Assembly: GCA_028875855.1 (NCBI GenBank)
Contig: JAGWVA010000025.1
Coordinates: forward strand, 1-52,330
Source of the DNA: Paracoccaceae bacterium
Lineage (GTDB): Bacteria > Pseudomonadota > Alphaproteobacteria > Rhodobacterales > Rhodobacteraceae
Reading direction: 5' to 3'
Length of the DNA stretch: 52,330 bases
Part shown: positions 8,197 through 17,009 of the stretch, one piece after another
How positions within the stretch are numbered: position 1 is the stretch's first letter
Layout of the letters: every line of letters starts with the position of its first letter
Translations under genes and position numbers: made by a program
The notes under the pieces: generated by a model
What the model saw: only the letters and a program-made list of their open reading frames with translations
Told to the model about the DNA's origin: nothing
Databases searched by the model: none

Positions 8197-9653
8197 CTAC
8201 AGTAATAAAGGGGGGGACCCTCGTTACCGCTGACCGAGTTTGGACGGCCGATGTAGTGATTGAGGGTGAGAAAATCGCGGCCATCGGCGACAATCTGAAG
8301 GGCGATGTAGTAGTTGATGCCGAGGGCGCGTTCGTTATGCCCGGTGGAATCGATCCGCATACCCATCTCGAAATGCCTTTCATGGGTACGACTGCAGCAG
8401 AGACCTTTGAGACAGGTACGGCTGCCGCTGCTTCTGGCGGCACAACGATGATCATCGATTTTGTCCTTCCGGGTCCGGATGGTTCTCTTGTCAATGCCGT
8501 AAAGGCTTGGCACCGAAAGGCGGAGGGCAGGATCTGTGTTGATGTCGGTTGGCATGTCGCGATCACAGACTGGAATGAGACAGTCTGGCGGGAAATGGCC
8601 GAAGTGGTCGAAATGGGCGTCAATAGCTTCAAACACTTTATGGCCTATAAAGGCGCCTTAATGGTCGAGGACGATGAGATGTACTCCTCGTTCAGGCGCT
8701 GCGCAGAACTTGGCGCGTTGCCGCTCGTTCATGCTGAGAACGGCGATATTATTGCGGAATTGCAAAAGAAATTCATGGACGCCGGCCAAATCGGTCCGGA
8801 AGGTCATGCTTACTCCCGCCCTCCGGAAGTTGAGGGCGAAGCAGTTAATCGAGCGATTATGATTGCCGATGCTGCTGGAGTTCCGCTGTACGTGGTCCAT
8901 GTCTCGTGCGAGGAGGCTCATGAGGCAATCCGTCGGGCTAGGCAGAAAGGCATGCGCGTTTGGGGTGAGCCGCTTGTGCAGCACCTAACGCTCGACGAGT
9001 CCGAGTACTTTAATAAAGACTGGGACCACGCTGCGCGTCGGGTGATGAGCCCGCCATTCCGGGACAAGAAGCATCAAGATAGCCTCTGGGCTGGGCTCGC
9101 TGCTGGAAGCCTGCACGTGGTGGCAACCGATCACTGCGCCTTTACGACTGAGCAAAAGCGTATGGGGTTGAGTGGTTTCCCCATGATCCCAAACGGCACT
9201 GGCGGACTTGAGGACAGGCATTCCATTTTATGGACGCGTTGCGTAGAAACCGGGCGCCTTACGCTCGAAGAGTTCGTCGCGGTTACGTCTACGAATGTGG
9301 CCCGCATACTCAATATCTACCCGCGAAAGGGTGCTTTGGTTCCGGGAGCGGACGCAGACATCGTAGTTTGGGACCCAAAGCTGTCGAAGACGATCCGGGC
9401 CGAAACTCAAATGTCAATCCTTGACTATAATGTTTTTGAGGGTTTCGAGGTCACAGCCTTACCGCGCTACACATTGTCTCGCGGAAGTATCGTTTGGACG
9501 CATGGGCAAAATACGCGTCCGCAGCCGGGTCATGGAAAGTTCGTTCCCCGTCCTGCCTTCCCTGCCGCCAATCGCGCGTTGTCGGTCTGGAAGGATTTGA
9601 ACTCGCCGCGATTTATAAAGCGAGACCCTCAGAATATCCCAAGTGGCGTCTAA
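8193..9653 (+). CDS. hydA: Dihydropyrimidinase / D-hydantoinase
   Basis: 486 residues from ATG 8193 (GGAGAGG upstream, ATGA overlap with the previous stop). It belongs to the cyclic-amide amidohydrolases with a two-metal site. Seen are the HxH motif (DPHTHLE, His56/His58), the carboxylated-lysine motif MAYKG (Lys153), VHAEN (His180), HVSCEEAH and the late metal Asp in ATDHC. It opens dihydrouracil, dihydrothymine, hydantoins and often cyclic imides. With PreT-PreA (14358-17009) and the M20 hydrolase (12164-13414) it completes a reductive pyrimidine route. Exact substrate preference cannot be read from sequence. Confidence 0.9.
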   Translation: MTTVIKGGTLVTADRVWTADVVIEGEKIAAIGDNLKGDVVVDAEGAFVMPGGIDPHTHLEMPFMGTTAAETFETGTAAAASGGTTMIIDFVLPGPDGSLVNAVKAWHRKAEGRICVDVGWHVAITDWNETVWREMAEVVEMGVNSFKHFMAYKGALMVEDDEMYSSFRRCAELGALPLVHAENGDIIAELQKKFMDAGQIGPEGHAYSRPPEVEGEAVNRAIMIADAAGVPLYVVHVSCEEAHEAIRRARQKGMRVWGEPLVQHLTLDESEYFNKDWDHAARRVMSPPFRDKKHQDSLWAGLAAGSLHVVATDHCAFTTEQKRMGLSGFPMIPNGTGGLEDRHSILWTRCVETGRLTLEEFVAVTSTNVARILNIYPRKGALVPGADADIVVWDPKLSKTIRAETQMSILDYNVFEGFEVTALPRYTLSRGSIVWTHGQNTRPQPGHGKFVPRPAFPAANRALSVWKDLNSPRFIKRDPQNIPSGV

Positions 9654-9681
9654 CAAGACCTATCAAAAAGAGGAACTTACA

Positions 9682-10584
9682 ATGGCTAAAAAGATTTACT
9701 GCGCATTCGGGACAGACATCGACTCTGTCGCTGGTTGGATCGGTTCATACGGTGGCGGCGACAGTCCTTCTGACATTCAGCGCGGCATATTCGCGTCGGA
9801 AGTTGGAATTCCGAGACTGCTTCGTATGTTTAAAAAATATGATTTGCGTACGACGTTCTTTATTCCAGGTCATTCTCTCGAGACATTTCCGAGAGAAATG
9901 CAAATGATTGTTGATCAAGGCCACGAGATTGGTGCGCATGGTTACATGCATGAAAATCCTGTCGCGATGACTGCCCAACAGGAAGAAGACGTCCTGGTTA
10001 AATCTATTGAGCTGATTGAAAAACTTACTGGCTCAGCGCCGCGTGGCTATGTTGCGCCATGGTGGGAAATGTCTGCGAATACGGCTGCTTTGCTGAAGAA
10101 GTACAACTTCAGCTACGATCACAGTCAGGGGTATCGCGATTTCCAGCCATTCTACGCTCGGGTTGGTGACAGTTGGAACGTCATCGACTACACCAAGAAG
10201 GCGGCGGACTGGATGCATCCGCTCAAGCATGGCAAGGAAATCGACCTCGTCGATATTGCAGCGAATTGGTATGTCGATGACCTGCCGCCCATGATGTTTA
10301 TGAAGAAAGCACCGAACAGCCACGGCTTTGTCAACCCACGTGACATTGAAGAGCTCTGGCGTGACCAATTCGATTGGGTCTACAGGGAAATGGACTATGG
10401 TGTGTTCGCATTTACAATCCACCCTGACGTTTCAGGACGTCCTCAAGTCTTGTTGATGCTAGAGCGTCTCATTGAATATATTAGTGGTCACGAGGGTATC
10501 GAATGGGCGACCTTCGACGAGATCGCTAACGATTTCCGTTTGCGCTTCCCTTTCAACAGTGGCAAGCGCCCTGACGTGATCTGA
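9682..10584 (+). CDS. Polysaccharide-deacetylase-fold hydrolase (PgdA/PuuE type; candidate cyclic imidase)
   Basis: 300 residues from ATG 9682 (AGAGGA upstream). The NodB-type fold is shown by TDIDS (Asp12/Asp14) and [12 protein letters not shown] (His86, His90), giving an Asp-His-His metal set, then a RGYVAPWWE block. There is no signal peptide, so a cell-wall substrate is unlikely. Cytoplasmic members of this subfamily include PuuE-type allantoinases and bacterial cyclic imide hydrolases. The context (hydantoinase before, asparaginase-like enzyme two genes before) favours a cyclic imide or related ring amide. The substrate is inference. Confidence 0.75.
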   Translation: MAKKIYCAFGTDIDSVAGWIGSYGGGDSPSDIQRGIFASEVGIPRLLRMFKKYDLRTTFFIPGHSLETFPREMQMIVDQGHEIGAHGYMHENPVAMTAQQEEDVLVKSIELIEKLTGSAPRGYVAPWWEMSANTAALLKKYNFSYDHSQGYRDFQPFYARVGDSWNVIDYTKKAADWMHPLKHGKEIDLVDIAANWYVDDLPPMMFMKKAPNSHGFVNPRDIEELWRDQFDWVYREMDYGVFAFTIHPDVSGRPQVLLMLERLIEYISGHEGIEWATFDEIANDFRLRFPFNSGKRPDVI

Positions 10585-10594
10585 GGGAGGTCAA

Positions 10595-10888
10595 ATGTGT
10601 AGCGCGTGCGGTTTTCCCACTGCGCCTGGACACTGGACTGACGCCGGGGCGACCAGCCCCGGCGACAGAGTTCGTCTGCGTTTCATACGATTGGGAGTGG
10701 TCAACCGCATTTTGGCGCCTTACGGCCTCAAAGCGCATGATGATGGTGTAATTCCGGGGCTCCAGCTCTTTGCGAGTACTGGAGAACGCGTGCTTGTGCC
10801 AGACCTCTCAACGCTGTGGCGTGAGGCCGGGCGCCTTGCTGGAGAGCCGGTCGATCCAATGTCTGATCGAGCGATTTCTCATGTCTGA
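10595..10888 (+). CDS. Small Cys-containing protein of unknown function
   Basis: 97 residues starting MCSACGFPTAPGHW, with a CxxC motif at positions 2-5 and a His/Trp pair near residue 13. I do not recognise a named family. A strong ribosome-binding site (GGGAGGT) precedes the start at 10595, and the stop overlaps the next start by 8 bp, so it is very likely a real gene coupled to the GTPase. The Cys pair at the extreme N-terminus could bind metal. A role handing metal to, or receiving it from, the GTPase is a guess from position only. Confidence 0.7.
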   Translation: MCSACGFPTAPGHWTDAGATSPGDRVRLRFIRLGVVNRILAPYGLKAHDDGVIPGLQLFASTGERVLVPDLSTLWREAGRLAGEPVDPMSDRAISHV

Positions 10889-11852
10889 CGCAGAACCCAG
10901 ACGAGACGGTAGGCTTCCTCTACTCATCGTCGGAGGCTTTTTAGGTGCCGGTAAAACGACTTGGCTGCGGCACCAGTTGCATGAAGGTCGCTTCGGGCGT
11001 GTGCATCTCATAGTAAATGAGGCCGCTCAAACACCTGTGGATAATTTACTGCTTGAGAGGGCTGATAGTATCGATGTGATTGCCGGGGGGTGTGCTTGTT
11101 GCGACGGGCGTGAGCATCTTCTGAAGTCACTCCGCGAATTTTGTGAAAGGCAGGCGGCTGCCGTTGATCTTGGTTCGCAGACTTTGGTTCTTGAAACCAG
11201 CGGCCTTGCCGATCCGGGCAAGATAGCTGGTGCTATCGCGCGTGATCCCATACTTGCACGAAGGCTGTTTCTCCATAGGACAATTGTTCTTGTGGATGCA
11301 TTGCATGCATGTGAACTGCTGCAAAGTGAGGCCCTGGCTTGGTGTCAAGTCGAAGTGGCGGATGAGATAATTATAACGAAAGCGATCGATGTGCCCGTCC
11401 TGGAACGTTCTCGGGTAGCTGCAACGCTGCGCCAGATCTCTCCGTCGTCCCAAATCTCTTTTGCTGATTTCGGCGTTGCGGCCGATCTGTCTACGGATCC
11501 GCTTGCGTTGCCCTATCCGATTATCGCGCGCTCTGCGCAGGAGGGGCAGATCCGACCTTACAGGCTGAATGTGAGTGGCGCAGGTGGGTGGGTGTCGTTG
11601 TCTGCGTGGCTGTCTGCTGTTTTAGAAGCTCGAGGAGATAGCATTGTGCGCGTGAAGGGCGTGGTTCGCACTCCAGCCGGACGTCTTCTTTTGCAGTCGG
11701 TCAGGCGTGAGGTGCAACCCCCCGAGATTTTACCCGAGTCCAAGATTGGCGGTGGCACCGTTCCTGACGATGACTTAATTGTCCTTATTGGTCGGAACAT
11801 CGATCAACAGCGCCTTGAGGCTTCATGGCGTCGCTTCGGCCTGGGTTGTTAG
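10881..11852 (+). CDS. G3E (CobW/COG0523-like) GTPase, putative metallochaperone
   Basis: 323 residues from ATG 10881; the longer frame from 10770 overlaps the upstream gene heavily. Walker A is GGFLGAGKTT (18-27). The metal-binding CxCC-type motif is GGCACC (Cys71, Cys73, Cys74). ETSGLADP (about 105-112) matches the Walker B region of the family, and a TKAID sequence stands where NKxD is usual. G3E GTPases deliver metals to enzymes. Last place in an operon with a hydantoinase and a deacetylase-fold hydrolase suggests one of them as client; this is inference. Confidence 0.85.
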   Translation: MSDAEPRRDGRLPLLIVGGFLGAGKTTWLRHQLHEGRFGRVHLIVNEAAQTPVDNLLLERADSIDVIAGGCACCDGREHLLKSLREFCERQAAAVDLGSQTLVLETSGLADPGKIAGAIARDPILARRLFLHRTIVLVDALHACELLQSEALAWCQVEVADEIIITKAIDVPVLERSRVAATLRQISPSSQISFADFGVAADLSTDPLALPYPIIARSAQEGQIRPYRLNVSGAGGWVSLSAWLSAVLEARGDSIVRVKGVVRTPAGRLLLQSVRREVQPPEILPESKIGGGTVPDDDLIVLIGRNIDQQRLEASWRRFGLGC

Positions 11853-12163
11853 GCCAAAGACACGGTTTAGGCTGCTTTTGATAGCGTTGAGCACAGGCCT
11901 TTAGACCTTTCTTGAAGGTCATTGGAAATATTTAAATGAGTGAGGCATTTTTACGGACGTGCTCAGTGTGTCGTTGCGATTGGAATCAAATGGCTGGTGC
12001 CCTTTTGTGGGCAGAGTCAATGTAGATTCTTTATATTGGCTATTTCTGCTAGATGTAGTCTGTCTTTGAGGTTTTGGGTAAATTATTTTTAAAAACTAAG
12101 ATGTGAAAAGCTGTAACGCGCCGAATTAAGAAAACCAAAAAGTCAACGTCCTCGCGGTCTGCG
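11853..12163. other. AT-rich stretch between convergent genes
   Basis: About 310 bp with no supported gene. It contains a short hairpin (GACCTT at 11904-11909 with AAGGTC at 11915-11920) soon after the GTPase stop, followed by AT-rich sequence, which may act as a weak terminator. The later part (about 12020-12130) is the most AT-rich DNA of this area. Confidence 0.4.
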
Positions 12164-13414
12164 TCATGTTATGATCTGGGCCGTTTCGAGAACCGCGTGA
12201 AAAAGAACATTCGCTCCCGCACGAGCCCAATCCAGGCTGATCTCTTCGGCTTCATTATGGCTAAGACCGTCGACACATGGGCACATTACCATCGCAGTTG
12301 GCGCAACGCGGTTAATCCAGCAAGCATCGTGTCCTGCACCTGATATGATATCCATATGAGAATATCCCAAACGTTCTGCAGCAGTGCGTACGGCTGAGAC
12401 GCATCCATCGTCGAACTGAACTGGATCGAAACCTCCAACCCGTTCGAATTCAATCTCTAAGCCCATATCGTTGCAGATACTCCTGGCGCCCGCTTCAAGG
12501 CGGTTTTCCATATCTTTGATTACGGAAAAGTCTGGCGAGCGGAAGTCGACGGTGAACACGACTTTCCCTGGGATGACGTTGCGAGAATTCGGGTGGACGT
12601 CGATGTGGCCGACTGCGCCGACCGCGTGTGGGGCGTGCGACCAAGCGATTTCGTCCACAAGTTCAAGTATGCGCGCCATGCCAAGTGCTGCATTCTTGCG
12701 CATCGGCATAGGTGTGGACCCGGTGTGCGATGCCTTCCCTGTCAGAGTGACTTGTATCCAGCTAAGTCCTTGGCCGTGGGTGACGACGCCGATATCTTTT
12801 CCCTCGGCTTCGAGGATCGGTCCCTGCTCTATGTGCAGCTCGAAATATGCATGCATCTTGCGATTACCCACCACTTCGTCGCCGCGCCAGCCAATTCGTT
12901 GCAACTCGTCTCCGAATGACTTTCCGTCAGCGTCTTTTCTTGCGTACGCCCAATCCTGGGAGTGCATCCCGGCGAACACACCTGAGGCCATCATAGCAGG
13001 TGGAAAACGCGTGCCTTCTTCGTTCGTCCAGTTTGTCACAATGATTGGGTGCTTTGTCTTTATCCCTAGGTCGTTAAGTGTGCGGATGATTTCCAATCCT
13101 GCCAGAACACCCAAAACCCCGTCGTACTTGCCTCCAGTCGGTTGCGTATCCAAGTGACTGCCAACGTAGACTGGTAGGGCCTCGGGGTCGGTGCCTTCGC
13201 GTCGGGCAAACATGTTGCCCATTTGATCAAGACCCAATGAGCAACCGGCTGCCTCGCACCATTTCCAAAAAAGCGCGCGTCCGTCGCTGTCAGCATCGGT
13301 GAGCGTCTGGCGATTGTTGCCGCCTGCAATGCCAGGTCCGATCTTTGCCATCTCCATCAGGCTATCCCACAGGCGGACGGCATCGATACGGAGGTTTTCT
13401 CCGGGTGCAGGCAT
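12164..13414 (-). CDS. M20-family N-carbamoyl-amino-acid hydrolase / beta-ureidopropionase
   Basis: 416 residues of the allantoate amidohydrolase/L-carbamoylase/beta-ureidopropionase group. Metal ligands are visible in GSHLDTQPTGG (His87), KYDG (Asp98), NEEG (Glu132/Glu133), HIEQGP and the late SHNEAE (His). These enzymes split N-carbamoyl groups to amino acid, ammonia and CO2. It would finish what the hydantoinase/dihydropyrimidinase starts, giving beta-alanine from uracil or an amino acid from a hydantoin. It is divergent from the TetR gene at 13537, and about 120 bp between them should hold both promoters. Confidence 0.88.
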   Translation of the reverse strand: MPAPGENLRIDAVRLWDSLMEMAKIGPGIAGGNNRQTLTDADSDGRALFWKWCEAAGCSLGLDQMGNMFARREGTDPEALPVYVGSHLDTQPTGGKYDGVLGVLAGLEIIRTLNDLGIKTKHPIIVTNWTNEEGTRFPPAMMASGVFAGMHSQDWAYARKDADGKSFGDELQRIGWRGDEVVGNRKMHAYFELHIEQGPILEAEGKDIGVVTHGQGLSWIQVTLTGKASHTGSTPMPMRKNAALGMARILELVDEIAWSHAPHAVGAVGHIDVHPNSRNVIPGKVVFTVDFRSPDFSVIKDMENRLEAGARSICNDMGLEIEFERVGGFDPVQFDDGCVSAVRTAAERLGYSHMDIISGAGHDACWINRVAPTAMVMCPCVDGLSHNEAEEISLDWARAGANVLFHAVLETAQIIT

Positions 13415-13536
13415 ATCGGTTTTCCTTTCATAGAGGCGTCGGCACTCTTTGGGGGCGCCTAAATTTTGCTAGTTGATAAATATAGTCAGTACATGTTTTG
13501 ATTAATTGGTCAATGAATTTTCCACGGGTTGGGCCG

Positions 13537-14193
13537 ATGATCGACGAGAGCAACAGCACAGGCAAAGTGACTGGGCGGCGAGCCGCTTTGAGGCATGTTA
13601 CGGAAGAAAAGATCTTTATAGCAGCTGAAACAGTATTCGCCCAGGCGGGCTTTGGCGGGGCTACGATGCAGTTGATCGCCAACCTGTCGGGGATTGCGAA
13701 ACCAAATTTGCACTACTACTTTGGGAGCAAGGAGCTGCTTTATCGCGCGGTCTTGCAACGTATTTTTCGAATGTGGCTGCGTGCTGCGGAAGTGATGGAC
13801 GACGCTTCCACTCCGGCGGAGGGTATAGGAGGGTATATCGACGCAAAAATGGAAATATCGCGCTTAAATCCGAATGCATCCAAGGTATGGGCAAATGAGG
13901 TAATGCATGGTGCTTCAATGATTCAGGACTGTTTCAAGGATGCATTCTTTGAATGGACGAGCGCCCGCATAAGTGTCATTGAACGATGGGTGGCGGAGGG
14001 AAAGATGCTTCCGGTGAATGCTCGATATCTCCTTTACTTGGTATGGGCATCGACCCAGCACTATGCGGACTTCGGCCACCAGATTACGATTTTAAACCAT
14101 GACACGCCATTGAGCGACGTTGAGTGGGAAACTGCCAAGCGTAGCGTTAAGGAGTTGGTTCTTCGTGGGATAGGGGCAGAGCTCAATTATTAG
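13537..14193 (+). CDS. TetR-family regulator, RutR-like
   Basis: 218 residues from ATG 13537; ATG 13513 is also possible, and neither has a strong ribosome-binding site. The N-terminal HTH is clear (AQAGFGGATMQLIA, then LHYYFGSKELLYRAVL). The C-terminal helical part resembles RutR/YcdC, the regulator of pyrimidine use. Divergent placement next to the carbamoyl hydrolase and close to preTA suggests control by uracil, a degradation intermediate or a related ring compound. The ligand is inference. Confidence 0.82.
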   Translation: MIDESNSTGKVTGRRAALRHVTEEKIFIAAETVFAQAGFGGATMQLIANLSGIAKPNLHYYFGSKELLYRAVLQRIFRMWLRAAEVMDDASTPAEGIGGYIDAKMEISRLNPNASKVWANEVMHGASMIQDCFKDAFFEWTSARISVIERWVAEGKMLPVNARYLLYLVWASTQHYADFGHQITILNHDTPLSDVEWETAKRSVKELVLRGIGAELNY

Positions 14194-14357
14194 CCTGTCA
14201 TGTCGACCGAAATGTTCTACCTATCCGGGCCTTGGTTTTGAGCAAGGCGAAAACCAACGAGTCCTTATCGGAGCTCTCCCAAGCTGTAGTCAAGAAGCGG
14301 TGTTTTGGTTCGGATGCATCCGGTTTGGTGCGTCATGTCATTCCGTTCGCAACGCGT

Positions 14358-15659
14358 TTACCCGGCTGCGCGGACCGACGGGTTGTTGGGATGCGTGGTC
14401 CAGTCCGCGCCTGCGCCCACGACAGCGCCGGTGCGCGGGTCCCTTTCCCCATTGGCAAGTGGCACCATGGTGATGCAGTCCTCCACCGGACAGACGTTGA
14501 CGCACAGATTGCAGGCGACGCATTCCTCGTCCTTCACCTCGAAGACGCGGCCGGGGCTCATCGCGATGGCTTGGTGACTGGTGTCCTCGCAGGCCGCGTA
14601 ACAGCGGCCGCATTTGATACAGGCCTCTTGGTTGATCTTCGCCTTGGTGACGTAGTTAAGGTTGAGATGCTGCCAGTCGGTTACGTTCGGCACTGCACGT
14701 CCGACGATCGCAGCGATGCTCTCGTGGCCTTTTTCGTCCATCCAGTCGGACAGGCCTGACATCATCTCCTGCACCACCCTGAAGCCATAGGTCATCGCCG
14801 CGGTGCAGACCTGCACATTGCCCGCGCCAAGCACGAGGAACTCGGCTGCGTCGCGCCATGTCGTGACCCCGCCGATTCCCGAGATGGGCAGGCCGGCAGT
14901 CGCCGGGTTGCGCGCGATCTCGGCGACCATGTTCAACGCGATGGGCTTGACCGCCGGTCCGCAATAGCCGCCGTGCGTTCCCTTGCCGTCGATCGTGGGC
15001 TGCGGCGCGAGCAGCTCGAGATCGACCGAAGTGATCGAGTTCAGCGTATTGATGAGGCTGACCGCATCCGCCCCGCCGCGCCTCGCCGCCTCTGCGGGGT
15101 AAAGGATATTCGTGATGTTGGGCGTGAGCTTCACGATCACCGGCATCCGCGTGCTTTGCTTGCACCAGCGGGTCACCATCTCGATATACTCTGGCACCTG
15201 CCCAACCGCGCTGCCCATGCCGCGCTCGGCCATGCCGTGCGGGCAGCCGAAGTTCAGTTCGATCCCGTCGGCGCCGGTCTCTTCGACGAGCGGCAGGATA
15301 GCCTTCCATGCCTCTTCCTCGCATGGGACCATGAGGCTCACGACCAGGGCGCGGTCGGGATAATCACGCTTGACCGCCTTGATCTCGCGCAGGTTCACCT
15401 CGAGCGGACGGTCTGTGATCAGCTCGATGTTGTTCATGCCGAGCAAGCGGCGGTCGGCGCCCCAGATCGCGCCGTAGCGCGGGCCGTTGACGTTGACGAC
15501 CGGCGGGCCCGCCTCGCCCAGCGTCTTCCATACGACCCCGCCCCAGCCGGCCTCATATGCGCGGCGGACGTTGTATTCCTTGTCGGTGGGCGGCGCCGAT
15601 GCCAGCCAGAAGGGGTTGGGTGACTTGATCCCGACGAATTCGGAGGCAAGGTTGGCCAT
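14358..15659 (-). CDS. preA: NAD(P)-dependent dihydropyrimidine dehydrogenase subunit PreA
   Basis: 433 residues. The first 300 or so form an FMN-binding dihydroorotate-dehydrogenase-like barrel (KTLGEAGPP start, FGCPHGMAERGMG block). The C-terminal part has two [4Fe-4S] ferredoxin motifs, CIKCGRCYAAC and CVACNLCVNVCP. It reduces uracil or thymine to the dihydro form. It starts 12 bp after preT with GAGGAGAA upstream. The segment corresponding to the active-site loop of mammalian enzymes reads GSAVGQ, so the mammalian catalytic Cys appears to be Val here; this comparison is from memory. The gene is GC-rich, unlike the block at 0.2-14.2 kb. Confidence 0.92.
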   Translation of the reverse strand: MANLASEFVGIKSPNPFWLASAPPTDKEYNVRRAYEAGWGGVVWKTLGEAGPPVVNVNGPRYGAIWGADRRLLGMNNIELITDRPLEVNLREIKAVKRDYPDRALVVSLMVPCEEEAWKAILPLVEETGADGIELNFGCPHGMAERGMGSAVGQVPEYIEMVTRWCKQSTRMPVIVKLTPNITNILYPAEAARRGGADAVSLINTLNSITSVDLELLAPQPTIDGKGTHGGYCGPAVKPIALNMVAEIARNPATAGLPISGIGGVTTWRDAAEFLVLGAGNVQVCTAAMTYGFRVVQEMMSGLSDWMDEKGHESIAAIVGRAVPNVTDWQHLNLNYVTKAKINQEACIKCGRCYAACEDTSHQAIAMSPGRVFEVKDEECVACNLCVNVCPVEDCITMVPLANGERDPRTGAVVGAGADWTTHPNNPSVRAAG

Positions 15660-15671
15660 CTGTCGTTCTCC

Positions 15672-17009
15672 TCAGCCCATCAGGGCCGCATGAATGTCCA
15701 TCGCCGCGTCGCGGCCCTGCGCGACGGCGCTCACCGTCAGGTCCTTGCTGCCCGCAGCGCAATCGCCCCCCGCCCAGACCCCTGCTAGACTGGTGCGACC
15801 GGGTCCCGAAACGGCGATCTTGCGCCCGTCGAGCGCCAGCCCCTCGGGCGCGCCCTCCAGCGGCTGGCCGATGGCCTTGAACACCTGATCCGCAAGCAAC
15901 CGGAAGGTCTGGTCGGTCCGTTCAAGGCCGCCATCGCCCCGCGGGCGGGTATAGGCGAATTCGACCTCGCGCACGGCGCCGTTGCCCAAGACGCGCAGAG
16001 GGGCTGCATGGGTGATGATGCGCACCCCTTTCGAGGCGGCAAGGTCGCGTTCGTAGGCCGAAGCGCCCATCTCTTCGGGCCCGCGCCGGTAGACGATGGT
16101 CACGCTTTGCGCACCAAGAAGACGGGCCTGAACCGCCGCATCGACCGCCGTCATCCCCCCGCCGATCACGATGACATCGCGGCCGACCGGCAAGCCGGAC
16201 AGATCGGCCGTCTGCCGCAGTTCGGCAATGAAATCGACGGCATCGCGGACGTTTTCGCGATCCTCGCCCTCGACCTCAAGCGCGTTGACCCCCGCAAGCC
16301 CGATGGCCAGAAACACGGCGTCAAAGTCCCGCCGAAGGTCATCGAGCGCCAGTTCCTCGCCCAACCGCTGGCCGGCGACGACCCTGATGCCGCCGATGCC
16401 CAGCAGCCAATCGATTTCGGCCTGCGCGAAGCCGTCCGGCGCCTTGTAAGCGGCGATGCCGTATTCGTTCAGCCCCCCGACCTTAGGCCGCCCGTCATGG
16501 AGCGTCACCTCGTGGCCCAGAAGCGCAAGGCGATGCGCCGCCGTAAGCCCGGCCGGCCCCGCGCCCACGACCGCAACACGCTTGCCGGTGGGCGCCGCGC
16601 GCGTAAAGGGCTGGGGGCCCGCCGCCATCGCGCGATCCGTCGCATGGCGTTGCAGCCGCCCGATCTCGACCGGCCGGCCCTCGGCAGTCTCGCGCACGCA
16701 GGCCTGTTCGCACAGGGTTTCGGTCGGACAGACCCGGGCGCACATGCCGCCGAGGATGTTCTGAGACAGGATGGTCTGCGCCGCCGCCAGTGGGGTGCCC
16801 GTCGAGATCTGCCGAATGAACAGCGGAACGTCGATCGCGGTCGGACAGGCCTGCGTGCAGGGCGCATCGAAGCAGAAGTAGCAGCGGTCTGCCGCGACAC
16901 GCGCCTCGTGGTCGTCCAGCGGCGGATGAAGATCGCCGAAATTGGCGCGGTAGGCCGAGGCCGGCAGACGGGCGGCAACCACGCCCGGGCTAAAGGTATC
17001 GTTTGCCAA
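15672..17009 (-). CDS. preT: Dihydropyrimidine dehydrogenase FAD/Fe-S subunit PreT
   Basis: 445 residues from a TTG at 17009 with GGAG nine bases upstream; the frame continues to 17198 but that part is low-GC and not family-like. N-terminal Fe-S Cys clusters are seen (CYFCFDAPCTQACP, CARVCPTETLCEQAC). Two Rossmann motifs follow, VVGAGPAGLTAAHR for FAD and VIGGGMTAVDAA for NAD(P). A C-terminal GGDCAAGS motif is typical of glutamate-synthase-small-subunit-like proteins. PreT takes electrons from NAD(P)H and passes them to PreA. The gene pair forms its own operon. Confidence 0.9.
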   Translation of the reverse strand: MANDTFSPGVVAARLPASAYRANFGDLHPPLDDHEARVAADRCYFCFDAPCTQACPTAIDVPLFIRQISTGTPLAAAQTILSQNILGGMCARVCPTETLCEQACVRETAEGRPVEIGRLQRHATDRAMAAGPQPFTRAAPTGKRVAVVGAGPAGLTAAHRLALLGHEVTLHDGRPKVGGLNEYGIAAYKAPDGFAQAEIDWLLGIGGIRVVAGQRLGEELALDDLRRDFDAVFLAIGLAGVNALEVEGEDRENVRDAVDFIAELRQTADLSGLPVGRDVIVIGGGMTAVDAAVQARLLGAQSVTIVYRRGPEEMGASAYERDLAASKGVRIITHAAPLRVLGNGAVREVEFAYTRPRGDGGLERTDQTFRLLADQVFKAIGQPLEGAPEGLALDGRKIAVSGPGRTSLAGVWAGGDCAAGSKDLTVSAVAQGRDAAMDIHAALMG

